Shown here: positions 55,524 to 64,000 of the stretch, piece after piece
How positions within the stretch are numbered: the first letter of the stretch is position 1
How the letters are laid out: every line of letters begins with the position of its first letter
From: Cephalopachus bancanus
Lineage: Eukaryota; Chordata; Mammalia; Primates; Tarsiidae
Assembly: GCA_027257055.1 (NCBI GenBank)
Contig: JAPVLO010000123.1
Span: 3,410,001-3,474,000, forward strand
Direction of reading: 5' to 3'
DNA length: 64,000 nt
Made by a program: the position numbers and the translations under genes
The notes under the pieces: generated by a model
What the model was told of the DNA's origin: nothing
The model's input: only the letters and a program-made list of their open reading frames with translations
Databases searched by the model: none

Positions 55524-55837
55524 CTTCCTCATGGCCAGGCACGGTGACTCAAGCCTGTGATTCCAACAATTTGGGAGGTTGAGACGAGAGGATTCCTTGA
55601 GCCCAGGTGTTTGAGACCAACCTGGTCAACATAGTGAGACTTCATCTCTACAAACAAAAATTAAAAATTAGCTGGGTGCGGTGGTACATACCTCTAGTCT
55701 CAGCTACTCAGGAGGCTGAGGTAAGAGGATCACTGGAGCCCAGAAAGTCTAGGCTGTGAAAAGTTGTGATCATGCCACTGCACTTCAGACTGGGTGACAG
55801 GGTGAGATCCTGACTCAAAAGAAAAAATAACTTCCTC
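55524..55837 (+). mobile_element. Old Alu (AluJ-like), sense
   Basis: 'ggccaggcacggtgactcaa', 'gagcccaggtgtttgagacc', 'ctactcaggaggctgaggta' and 'cactgcacttcagactggg'. The flanking 'cttcctc' at 55524-55530 and 55831-55837 is a likely target duplication. It inserted just after the L1 tail at 55523. Confidence 0.92.
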
Positions 55838-56147
55838 TCTCCCTGGGCTATTCAGATAGGTCAGACATTTATTAGGAGACCTTGCTGGGTAGACTGAAGT
55901 CCCCAAGAATGGCTGGGGTCAGGAGCCAGGAAGGACAATTAGCAAACAAGCGTTAAAGCCCGTATTGACAGAACCAGTGACAAAGGCAACCATTGGTTCC
56001 TTAGACAGCATTGACGGGTACTGTCTGCATATAAAGACAGTGATGGGGACATTTCATGTGGAATTCAAACATGATGTGGTGACTTTATGACTTTAACACC
56101 CAGCAAAAAAATAACAAGTGATTAACCTTGTCAAGATCAGTGTGGCC
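55838..56147. other. Unique sequence, no gene seen
   Basis: Unclassified sequence between an Alu and a MER20. Confidence 0.4.
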
Positions 56148-56352
56148 CAGGGTTTGTCACCTTGACACTGGTGACTTCTGGACCAGGTGACTCGTCGCTG
56201 AGGGAGGACTGCGCTCAGCCCTGTAGGAAGTCCAGCAGCATCCCTGGCTGTCCCCATTAGATGCCAGCGGCACCTCCCCCAGTTGTGGCAACCAGAAATG
56301 TCTCCAGACACTGCAGCTGTCCCCTGGGGGTGGTGGTGCAGAACCATCCCAG
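56148..56352 (-). mobile_element. MER20, antisense, nearly complete
   Basis: 'cagggtttgtcaccttgaca', 'ggaagtccagcagcatccct', 'gccagcggcacctccccca', 'agaaatgtctccagacactg' and 'tgcagaaccatccc' follow the antisense MER20 order from one end to nearly the other. Confidence 0.9.
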
Positions 56353-57564
56353 TTAAAAGCCCCGGTGTGGCCAAGAGCTCCATTTGCCATGGGATGCTGT
56401 TGACCAGCGCTGTGATTTAGACTGGGATGGTCAGGGGACAGTGAAACCATCCGCGTATGGCCCTGTGCCAACTCAGGATTACAGGGTCGGGTTCATCTGC
56501 AGAGTCCAGGCCAGGGAGAGGAACGCACGGGTCCCAGGAGGAAGGACGGCACGCCGCTGCCTTATGCGCTGCCTTTGAGTGTGGCCAGGCAGGGCAAAGG
56601 CCGCACAAGACTTCAGGGGGCAGATTCCACCTTTGGAACGGATCCGTCTTTCTGGGGGCTGTGTGTGCAGCATGCCAGCTACGAGCTAATTATCGACGAT
56701 TATGAATTATTCTTCCATGCTCATTAAAGTAGGTTTTGCCCACAGCCTCTGTTGCTCTGTGCATGCATAGGCCGGGGTCTTGGAGGCATTTGGAAGAAAG
56801 ATGACCGTTTCCAAGACCGTAACAGTGTCGGTTGCTCCCTGGGAGCAGGGTGCAGAGAGGCGTAGACACGCCCCTGCCTGCTGCATTGCCCTACCCGGGC
56901 ATCGAGGGCAGTGGGTTCTAGGTGAGAAGGGCCAGTGGCCCTCCTGCCTCCCATTGACTTGTCTTCCTCGGACTCACCTGGCCTTCAGCACACGCACTAA
57001 TGGAGGGGCAGGGTTCTCAAGGTAGCTGGGCTGTTCCTGCCGCGGGCCTCTGCCTTTCGCACTAGGCAATCTATGCAGCTGTGCAAATGCGTGACCTCAC
57101 GTTCAGCTACGGCAGGTCCCAGGTTGGCCACGAGGCCCAGCTCGGTCTGCCTCGTGCAGAAGAGCGGCCCGTTTCCCTGCTTCCTCAGATCCCTGTGCCA
57201 CCGAGCAGCCAGGGCCAGATGCTCAGGGCTGGGCCACCACCCTCTGCCAGTCATGTTGCCTCGGGCATTAGTCACACAACAGACCCTCAGCCCTCAGAGC
57301 ACTGCCAGTCAGGGACTGCACGAAGGGTCATGGCTCACATTCACCCCAGGAACCAAGCAGATGGCCCAGAAATGGGTCCACACTCAGATGAAACCACTAT
57401 GTGGAAAGTCCTGGGGAGAAGAAGGGCTCTGTCTTCTAGGGGACCCAGAGCAGAGGAGGTGAGGCTTTGGAACTGGGGAAGCCAGTGTTGAACCCTGAGG
57501 GGGCCATTTGCTTAATGAGTAAGCCTTGGTGAGAACCAGGGCCTGAGAATTCAGACCCTGGACT
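56353..57564. other. Unique GC-rich sequence with one AT-rich patch
   Basis: At 56684-56730 an AT patch 'gagctaattatcgacgatta' and 'tatgaattattcttccatg' stands out as a small candidate regulatory motif cluster. Flanking GC-rich frames on both strands (57073-57491 plus, 56997-57275 minus) are not supported as genes. Confidence 0.45.
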
Positions 57565-57770
57565 CCCAAGGGGCTGTTTTAAAACCAGACCCAGCCACGG
57601 AGTGACCCTGGCAGGTTATTTCCTCTTCACACCTCAAGTTCTTCACCTGTAAACAGGGCTGATGATTGACCCCATCCCTCAGGATCCTGGAAAGGAGTAA
57701 GGAAGTTTGCACAGGGAAAACCCTAGAATACTCCCTGGTACTCAGGAAGCACCACGTAAGCCATTCTCAC
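57565..57770 (+). mobile_element. MIR, sense
   Basis: 'gagtgaccctggcaggttat', 'cacctcaagttcttcacctg' and 'taaacagggctgatgattga', then 'agaatactccctggtactca'. Confidence 0.8.
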
Positions 57771-57774
57771 TGCA

Positions 57775-57945
57775 ACGTAACTTCTAGCAAGTCATCTGGT
57801 GTTCGCTGGGCCTCAGTTTCCCATTTTGTAAGGTAGAAGCAGTAATGTCTTCTAGAGAGAGAAAATTTATAAATAAGAAAACACATATGTCATCTGGAAC
57901 ATAGCAGGTGTTCAATAATTGACAGGAGTTATTTTAATCTTATTG
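57775..57945 (+). mobile_element. MIR, sense, second copy
   Basis: 'tagcaagtcatctggtgttc', 'gggcctcagtttcccatttt' and 3' end 'aacatagcaggtgttcaata'. It follows the previous MIR in the same orientation. Confidence 0.8.
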
Positions 57946-58404
57946 ACAAAACCCTGTCCCCAGTTTCTCATTCCTCTACCTGCTAATTGCGTTGCTTCCC
58001 CTCATGCCTCAGGTTTGGAGGAGTTGGGGAATGCTTTCAGCTCGTAATTTCTCCTTTCAGGAAAAAGGTCTGTGCAGCAGGACGTGGATCCGTCAGACCA
58101 CAGTGCTGAGTGAGCCCAGAAACTGATGACACTTCCTGCTCTCTCCCTGGCATTTTCCTGTCCGGTGACAACTTTCATAGAAAGTAATTGTGACCGCCAA
58201 GCAGATCATTTGAGAATGGCTCCATCCTCCTGATCCAGCTATACAAATGTCACAGCTGGTTTCTCATCCTGAGTACAGTGAATTAACAAGAGACAATCAA
58301 GCCCATAGCTGAGATAATGACCATACCTTCTAATCAATACTGAGGAGTTCCCAGCTATTCCTTCTGGGGACCTTGTCAAATGCTGTGAGAACGTGGCATC
58401 TTTT
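57946..58404. other. Unique sequence, no gene seen
   Basis: No repeat or exon was recognised. Confidence 0.4.
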
Positions 58405-58700
58405 AGTCCCTAACTTGCTGGGTGACCCTGGGCCAGTACTTAACCTCTCTGGGTTTCAGATTTTTTTAAAGAAATATTAATAATATAAGATTTCCCAACA
58501 CTGTGGTGGGACTTATGGGAGCAAACACAAAATACCGGGTAGAGTCCTTCTGCTATAATTCAGAGGAAGATGAGCTGGCCTGGAATTCAAGGGATATGGA
58601 TTCTTGCCCAGGCTCTGTGACCTCAGACAAACCATCCCACCTGCTCAGGACTTGTACTGCACGTCTGTAAAATAGGCATTACACACATGAATCAGTTGTT
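58405..58700 (+). mobile_element. Two MIR fragments, sense
   Basis: Fragment one is 58405-58510 ('ttgctgggtgaccctgggcc', 'aacctctctgggtttcagat'). Fragment two is about 58575-58690 ('ggctctgtgacctcagacaa', 'cacgtctgtaaaataggcat'). Confidence 0.75.
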
Positions 58701-59084
58701 TGTGTTCCTAACTATTTATATTCTGCCTGTTTCCAAAAAGGATTTGAGACAGCTTGTAATCAGATGCTGTGAAAATAGACATGGAAAATCAAAGACCACG
58801 AGGAAGGAGGAGGAAGAGGCAAATATACTAGCCGCATGAACCAACATAGTTTCTGTGGTTAATCTGACCCTTTTTGCCTTGGCTCCCAGGAAGCTCAGAG
58901 CTAAATTTGTTATTCCGGAGTTACACAATCTGAACAATTACCTGTTCAAAGAAAATTCACTCTCTTCAGTTATTCAAGAGAGACAAACCTTTTCCCAAAA
59001 TTAAACTCTGAAAATAATCAACAAAGTTACCAAACCTCAGAAAAACTCTATAAATATTAGTTTTGTTGATTCACCTTATAACTA
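58701..59084. other. Unique AT-leaning sequence, no gene seen
   Basis: No gene is supported; the minus-strand frame at 58716-58937 has no domain. Confidence 0.4.
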
Positions 59085-59530
59085 TTTTATTGAGCAAGAT
59101 GTCAGGCATTGAAAATGTTGACGATATAGGATGAACAAAGTGCCTGTTCTCACAAAGTATCTCCTAGTGGTGGAAAACACACCAAATATATAATAAGCAA
59201 CACCAAATAAGTAAATAAGAAAAGATCAGATCTTAAATCTGTCTTGGAAAAGGACAGATTTTCGAAGGTGGGTGGGAAGGGGCACAGCTACATTGGAAGT
59301 TCCAAAAAGCACTTTTGTAAAAGTAACCTTTAAGCTGAGAGCTGAATGGCAAGACAACAGGATCCCTGCCCACATTTACTTGAGGAAAGACACTATTCCA
59401 GGCAGAAGGAACAGAAAGTGCAAATGTCCTGGGGGAAACTGGGAAAACGTGGCCCTTCGGAAGAAATGAAGGACGGGTGGAAAAGCATGAGAAGTGAGAC
59501 AAAGGGGGCTTGAGATGAGGGAAGAGAGGA
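59085..59530 (+). repeat. Ancient interspersed repeat, same group as 6296-7164
   Basis: 'tattgagcaagatgtcaggc', 'acaaagtatctcctagtggt', 'ccaggcagaaggaacagaaa' and 'gtgcaaatgtcctgggggaa' are in the same order as the element at 6296. Confidence 0.6.
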
Positions 59531-59553
59531 GGGCAGAAGTCAGATTAGGAGCT

Positions 59554-59704
59554 CAGAGGTTCTCGTTGGGGGTTGTGCATTGGAAGCACCTGGGGAGCTC
59601 TTCAGAACGGGCCACACTTTGGCCCCAACCTCCCAGATTCGGATGTAATTGATCTAGGTGGGTGCAGACCACAGTGATTCTACAGGGCACCGGGGTGAGA
59701 ACCA
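59554..59704 (+). mobile_element. MER5-type hAT fossil, end to end
   Basis: 'cagaggttctcgttgggggt', 'attggaagcacctggggagc', 'cccagattcggatgtaattg' and terminal 'cggggtgagaaccag'. The two ends are inverted (cagaggttctc / gagaacca). Confidence 0.85.
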
Positions 59705-59988
59705 GAAGGGTATGACCGCAGAGACCATCGGAAGATGCTAGAAGTTTGTTCCAAGGGTGTTGGGAAGCCACAGGACAATTCTGAAAGTGTTCTCTGCTGC
59801 CGGGTGGTAAACAGATCTAAACAGAGCAAGAGCAGAGGAGGAGGCAGCCAGGTCACTCCCGAGGTCATGGGGTCCTAGGCAAATGTTTGTTTAAGGCTCC
59901 TGTCAATAGAAACAGCTTGAGTCACCCAAAGCCAATGAGTTGGCACCAGTCAGGTGTCCCGAACTCACTGGATCCTGTGAAAGAAATA
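59705..59988. other. Unique sequence, no gene seen
   Basis: Unclassified; ends at the TA target of the mariner-like element. Confidence 0.4.
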
Positions 59989-60549
59989 CGAGGGGGGACC
60001 AAAAAGAACAGGAATTTATTTTTTTTTAATCGTGTACTTATTCTTACATGTTTAAACTTCAGTTGCCTTCAAAGTACTCTCCATTGGATGCAAAACACCT
60101 ATTGAGATGCTTTTTCCACTGCTCAAAACGGTTTGTGAACATGTCAATTTTGATGCCTTTTAGTGCTTCTACCATTTTTTGTTTCACCTTTTCTATATCA
60201 GCAAAACATTTCCCTTTAAGGACTTTTTTCATCCGGGAAACAAAAACACATCCATTGGAGTGAGATTGGGTGAATAGGAAAGGCGGGGCATGGAGGTCAT
60301 GATGGTTTTGGTAAAAACTGCTGAAAACTCAGCTCAGTGTGGGCAGGTGTGCTATAAATCATGAAATGGGTAATCAAGTTGAAAGAATCTCCAAAAACAA
60401 TTCACTAAAACTGAATGCAGCCTCTCACAACAATGCTAGCTGGTACACTGGGGCAGATGGGTTCCTAGAACACTTACCTAGGGAGGGAAGCCTGTACTAC
60501 AAGGGGCCAGCCCTCCAAAAAGTAATTCTGGGGTTTTCTTTGGCCTCCC
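59989..60549 (-). mobile_element. Mariner-like DNA transposon fossil, copy 3, most complete
   Basis: A TA flanks each end (59987-59988 and 60550-60551). The left terminus 'cgaggggggaccaaaa' and the right terminus, reverse-complemented 'gggaggccaaagaaaa', are a decayed inverted repeat. The minus strand carries the transposase C-terminal region ending near 60060, corresponding to EQWKK...YFEGD. The N-terminal half is replaced by about 120 bp shared in part with copy 1. At 561 bp it is far shorter than the roughly 1.3 kb of autonomous mariners, so it is an internally deleted, non-autonomous copy. Confidence 0.85.
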
Positions 60550-61029
60550 TAGTGCCACCCTGGCTAACATGAGCAATTCACTTGCCAAGCTACCCTCTTG
60601 GAATTATATCAGGCCATGACCTCAGAATGACCCCTTAGGCACAAGTCCTTGAGATCCTTAGGGCGTCTGGTCTACCCCATGTGTGTGGTGGGCAGTGGTA
60701 GAGAAGACTAGAAAACACCTTGAAGGAGAGAAATGGGGACCGGTGCCCAAGTCCCATCTGAACTCAGAGTTCCCAGGGGCACTGCTGACCTCAGCTGGTC
60801 CAAGACATGAGAAGGGGATTTGGACACGTTCAAGAAAGTAACTCCAAAGCACAAGGTCCACTAATGCCCAGGACCCAGAATGGGTTGAAGGATGACACTA
60901 GAAAGGAGGACAGGTAATTGGGGTGAGAGGATGGCAGGCAGGTAGACACTGGAGTGACCTAGGCATCCAGAATACACTGAAGGGGCAGAATTTATGACAA
61001 TGGTGGCTATCAGAGCTGTTTACGGTTAT
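60550..61029. other. Unique sequence, no gene seen
   Basis: No repeat or exon was recognised. Confidence 0.4.
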
Positions 61030-61345
61030 TTGGCTTTCTTGTTCAAGGGCACGGGGTGGAATCACACTTCTCTGTCCACTTGAACTTGTGTATGGCCATG
61101 TGAGTGGCTTTGACCAATAAAATGAGAGAGAAAGTGACACATCCCTTTGAACAGAACTTCGAGGCAGCCTCTGGTTTGCCACGCTTTTTTTTTTTTTTAA
61201 CCTCTATAAGGAACCCCAGACATACACTCCCACCACATGCTGCAAGAATGAAAAGCCAACTTTGCTGCTGGAAGCCTCTAAGATTGGGGATGGACGCCAG
61301 GATTTATTTGTTACTGCATCAGAACCAAGTCTATCCTGATTGATG
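61030..61345. repeat. Probable ancient LTR or DNA-element fragment
   Basis: 'tgtatggccatgtgagtggc', 'tttgaccaataaaatgagag' and 'tgttactgcatcagaaccaa' are recurrent mammalian repeat phrases. I cannot name the family. A T-rich run lies at 61185-61198. Confidence 0.45.
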
Positions 61346-61559
61346 TGGTGACCCTTCACTAGTCAAGGCTGGGGTTTCACCCACAATTTCCTCTAATCCT
61401 TGGCCTACTGGGGGCCCATTCAACCCTCATTTGCTGTGGCAGGACCCCAGCCCATTGGACAGCCATTTTCTGGGCCTTCAGTGAATCCCTAGAATGAAGA
61501 CAGTCTCTTGGAGAGTGTTTACATGGCCCTTCCCTTGCAGGCTGGCCAGACTGGGCATT
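61346..61559. other. Unique sequence
   Basis: Nothing recognised. Confidence 0.35.
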
Positions 61560-61760
61560 CGCGCCCCCACCCTGGCTGTGGGCTCATTAGATGAAAGTGC
61601 TATCACCTGTCAGACAAACTGCTAGAACTGTGATAAATTAATGATCAAATGGTACAGTCGGCGCAGCTACTGTACTGCCTCGGCTAGTTACAAGCCGGCC
61701 GGGTGCTTAAAAAATGCAGCCGGCATTAAAAAAAAATCAGGCGTTAAAGGAAAATGTCAC
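61560..61760. promoter_or_regulatory. Strong candidate conserved non-coding element
   Basis: Retains CpGs in non-island sequence ('cagtcggcgcagctactg', 'acaagccggccgggtgct') next to homeodomain-type clusters ('tgataaattaatgatcaa' at 61631). It also has an E-box CACCTG (61604) overlapping a MEIS/TGIF-type CTGTCA (61607). There are no repeats, and similar 'ccggc' words recur at spacings of about 25 bp. The combination suggests selection against CpG decay, but alignment is needed. Confidence 0.5.
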
Positions 61761-62184
61761 CCGGCTTTTCAAAAAGGATCTGTTTTAAAATGACCACAGA
61801 CGGCTCGGTTTCAGAATCTTTATTTGATTCCTGTTCTTTGTGTTTTGTTTTATTGCTCATAAGGAAGGAAGGGGGTAGAGTGAGGAGGGGGCAGAAGGAA
61901 GGTTGGAATTTCTGACTGTTTTCCCAGCCTTCATCCATGCTGAGCCTCTGACTCCGGATTCCTCCTTGGTGAGCACAGGGAGATTCTTCCCAGGGCCTGG
62001 CTGGAATCTACTGCTATTATTATGCAAATACAGGTGTCATTGGGACAGGGCTTTTTGGAACAAGACCTTTGCTCTGCTTTCACTCATGTATTATGATATC
62101 TCTGTTAGATGGATGGCAACTATCCCCTCCCCATTTGCCAGACTTAAAAAAAAAATAAACTACTCCAAAAGTTCAGACACACTG
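61761..62184. other. Unique sequence, no gene seen
   Basis: A plus-strand frame of 184 codons (61903-62457) crosses into a MIR and has no domain; not supported. Confidence 0.45.
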
Positions 62185-62330
62185 TCTCATGCAGTTGCTA
62201 CAACAGGTCTGGTTGGATACTCCATTTTAGAGACGAGAAAAGGTAGATCAGAGAGGTTAAGCCACTTGTCCACAGTCACACAGCTAATAAATGGTAAAGG
62301 GAGGGACTGCACCATTGTTTCTGGCTCCTG
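62185..62330 (-). mobile_element. MIR, antisense
   Basis: 'ccattttagagacgagaaaa', 'gtagatcagagaggttaagc' and 'cacagtcacacagctaataa'. Confidence 0.85.
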
Positions 62331-62479
62331 GGACCCTGAAATCCCATCCCCAAGGGCCTTATGGGAACAACTTCCAAAACAAGACGGGAAACAGGCTGCC
62401 CTTGACTTAAAAGTCCAGCCCAAACCTGGACTCTTAATCAGGGTGCTTGTTACATAAATGTATAGGTTCCCTCTGTGAG

Positions 62480-62720
62480 TGTGTCAGCCCTGCCTGGCCC
62501 TTCCACCTACGGTTTTATGAGCTTAATTTATTCTTTTTAATATAAAATCTCATTACCTGAACATGATACCACCACTTCCACTTTATCTTTGATATAAGAA
62601 CAGAGAGAAACCTAAATCAAACCTTTAAATAAAGTCTATAATCAGGCCGCATTCCCACTTGCTTTTCAAATTTCTAAACAAAATTAAGTGGAAATATCTT
62701 GAGGAGAGCGGAGTAGAAGG
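62480..62720. promoter_or_regulatory. Strong candidate conserved non-coding element
   Basis: Repeat-free AT-rich block with 'gagcttaatttattc', 'atctcattacctgaac', 'ctttatctttgatataag' (GATA- and TCF/LEF-like), 'aaacctttaaataaag' and 'aaattaagtgg' (62681, NKX2-type TTAAGTG). It is flanked by GC-rich DNA. Function is inferred from composition and motif density only. Confidence 0.45.
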
Positions 62721-63494
62721 CGAAGGGGTGTATGAGGGGAGACAGGCAGGAGCCCCCAAACATGGCTTTCCCAGGGGGCCACAGGGATGCGATTGCTCAG
62801 AGCAGGAGAGAGGCTCTTGCGGTCCAGCTCCTGCTAGCCAGCTCCCAGGCCCAGGTCTGGAGAGAGAATCAGATCAAGTCGGCCTCAACCCACATGTGCC
62901 CGGGATGGCTCTCAAAAAGCCATTTGCCACACCTTGATGCATTTTTCAAGGCGTTTCCTACCCAGCATTACTTTTCATAAAGGGGAAATTGATGATCAGT
63001 TTCAAGAAACACAGTCAAGGGGTTTTATTCCCCAGGAGCCTGAAGGGAGAAAGTCAAGGCAGGGGAGGGGGGTGGGCCCGGCAAGCTGTAGGTAGCAGGG
63101 GCTTGGTGGGAGAAGGGGCTCCTTCCCAGCCTCGGGGCATGAGTTTGGGCAGAGAAGGGGCCTGCTGCCCATGGGCGGAAGGGGATTCCTTAGAGAGCCG
63201 TGGTCTGCGTTTCTCAAGGGCTGTGGAGAGGGGCCGTGGGTCCCCACAGGGTTTGTGGAAGCCACTTGGACAGAGCAGCAGGGGTGGGGGCCATCTGCTC
63301 CCCCAGAAGAGGAAGGGCTTTCTCCTCAGCAGACCTCCAGGCCCAAGGGGCTCACTCTAGTGGGAAGAGAGTCCAGGCCCTGAAGAATTGCCTACTCGTC
63401 TGAGGTTGCACAAATTCCACCAGCATTGGTCAGAAGAGCAGAAAAGTGCCACAGAGAAGGATGTGGGGCGGACCCAGGACTTGCCTCAGTGTCA
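62721..63494. other. Unique GC-rich sequence, no gene seen
   Basis: Purine-rich and GC-rich. Multiple frames on both strands (62989-63383) reflect low stop density. A small AT patch at 62935-63010 ('cattacttttcataaag') may extend the regulatory block. Confidence 0.4.
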
Positions 63495-63670
63495 GGAGGC
63501 AGAGGTTGGAAACTCAACTCTGCCACTCACCTGTCAGGTAACCTCAGGCAAGGCATGTCAGTGCTTTGGGCCTCCCTCAATTTCCCCATCTATGAAATGG
63601 GAATAAACACTCCCCACCTCACAGCACTGTGCTCATAAAATTCATAGATACTGCCGTATAGTGCCCGGCC
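63495..63670 (+). mobile_element. MIR, sense
   Basis: 'gaaactcaactctgccactc', 'aggtaacctcaggcaaggca', 'caatttccccatctatgaaa' and 'tgctcataaaattcataga'. Confidence 0.85.
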
Positions 63671-63724
63671 CTGTGTCCACTCACAAGATAAGTGATGAAT
63701 GTATCCAAACTGGGTGCAAAGAGC

Positions 63725-63850
63725 TGGTTCCTCCTTTCCTTTCTTCAGCACATCACTTAGCTCAGGACCTAGCAGAAGTCTCTCCTCTTCCAGGAAGACT
63801 TCCCTGATTGTTGACAGTAGTTCTGAAATATCCATGGTTTCACTTTCTTT
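63725..63850 (+). mobile_element. L2 LINE fragment
   Basis: 'cacatcacttagctcaggac' and 'tcttccaggaagacttccct' follow the L2 3' region order. Confidence 0.6.
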
Positions 63851-63897
63851 AACTCATAGGCAGAAAGCTCCATAGCATCACTGCAGGGTGAGGAGAG

Positions 63898-64000
63898 TAA
63901 GCAGGCTTTGGGGCCATCCAGTCTTGGCCTGGACCCTGGCTCTGGATGTCCTTACTCATGACCTTGGAAATGTTATGTCCCCTCTACTACTTCTATTTCT
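63898..64000 (+). mobile_element. MIR, sense, cut by window end
   Basis: 'taagcaggctttggggccat', 'ggaccctggctctggatgtc' and 'atgaccttggaaatgttatg' fit MIR from its 5' end. Confidence 0.7.

Noticed and set aside
61903..62457. Plus-strand frame of 184 codons
   Set aside because: It crosses an antisense MIR and unclassified sequence, shows no domain, and ends in non-coding sequence.

Overview
The window is vertebrate nuclear DNA from a primate genome and looks intergenic or deeply intronic. It holds dimeric Alu elements, L1 elements of several ages, MIR, L2, MER5/MER20-type hAT elements and MaLR LTRs. I found no exon of a functional protein-coding gene, no tRNA or rRNA gene and no CRISPR array. 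The long open frames are translations of GT/CA, CT or GC-rich sequence.

The youngest repeats suggest a non-anthropoid primate. Two L1 3' ends end in a tail of the type 'gtacctaac...gtacccc' rather than the human-type L1PA tail. Four Alus share variants that are uncommon in human Alus, such as 'gactccaactcaaa' before the A tail and 'gggttcgagac' in the left arm. The tRNA-fusion Alu typical of lorises and galagos is absent. A tarsier-like genome is my best guess; this is inference.

Layout. 1-3540: antisense L1, a younger copy on an ancient one that keeps a broken ORF2 endonuclease region. 3541-9150: Alus, a MER20, an MLT1-type LTR, a mariner fossil and L2. 10295-10990: the only strong CpG island, carrying several ATTA-type motifs and running directly into a GT/GC alternating tract (10953-11710). 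11711-33505: mostly unique sequence with MIR/MER5 fossils, microsatellites and several A+T-balanced blocks dense in homeodomain-like words that look like conserved non-coding elements. 33506-34638: a complete twin-primed L1 insertion with its target duplication. 34639-36265: MIR and L2 fossils. 36640-40360: L1M fragments pointing away from each other around a KRAB zinc-finger pseudogene fragment, with an MST-type LTR nested in the right-hand L1. 41135-43612: a 2.5-kb GT-rich array split by a mariner that is itself split by an Alu. 43613-64000: unique sequence with more L1M, Alu, MIR, MER20, MER5, a third mariner fossil and two further strong enhancer-like blocks (61560-61760 and 62480-62720).

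There are no genes here to work together. The plausible functional content is cis-regulatory: one CpG island, which could be a promoter of an unseen non-coding transcript or a developmental-gene island, plus enhancer-like islands in repeat-poor DNA. The strongest direct observations are structural: the twin-primed L1, the three-layer nested insertion, an Alu carrying a segment that matches a locus 1.9 kb away, and three decayed mariner copies in one orientation. I did not find a convincing new molecular system.
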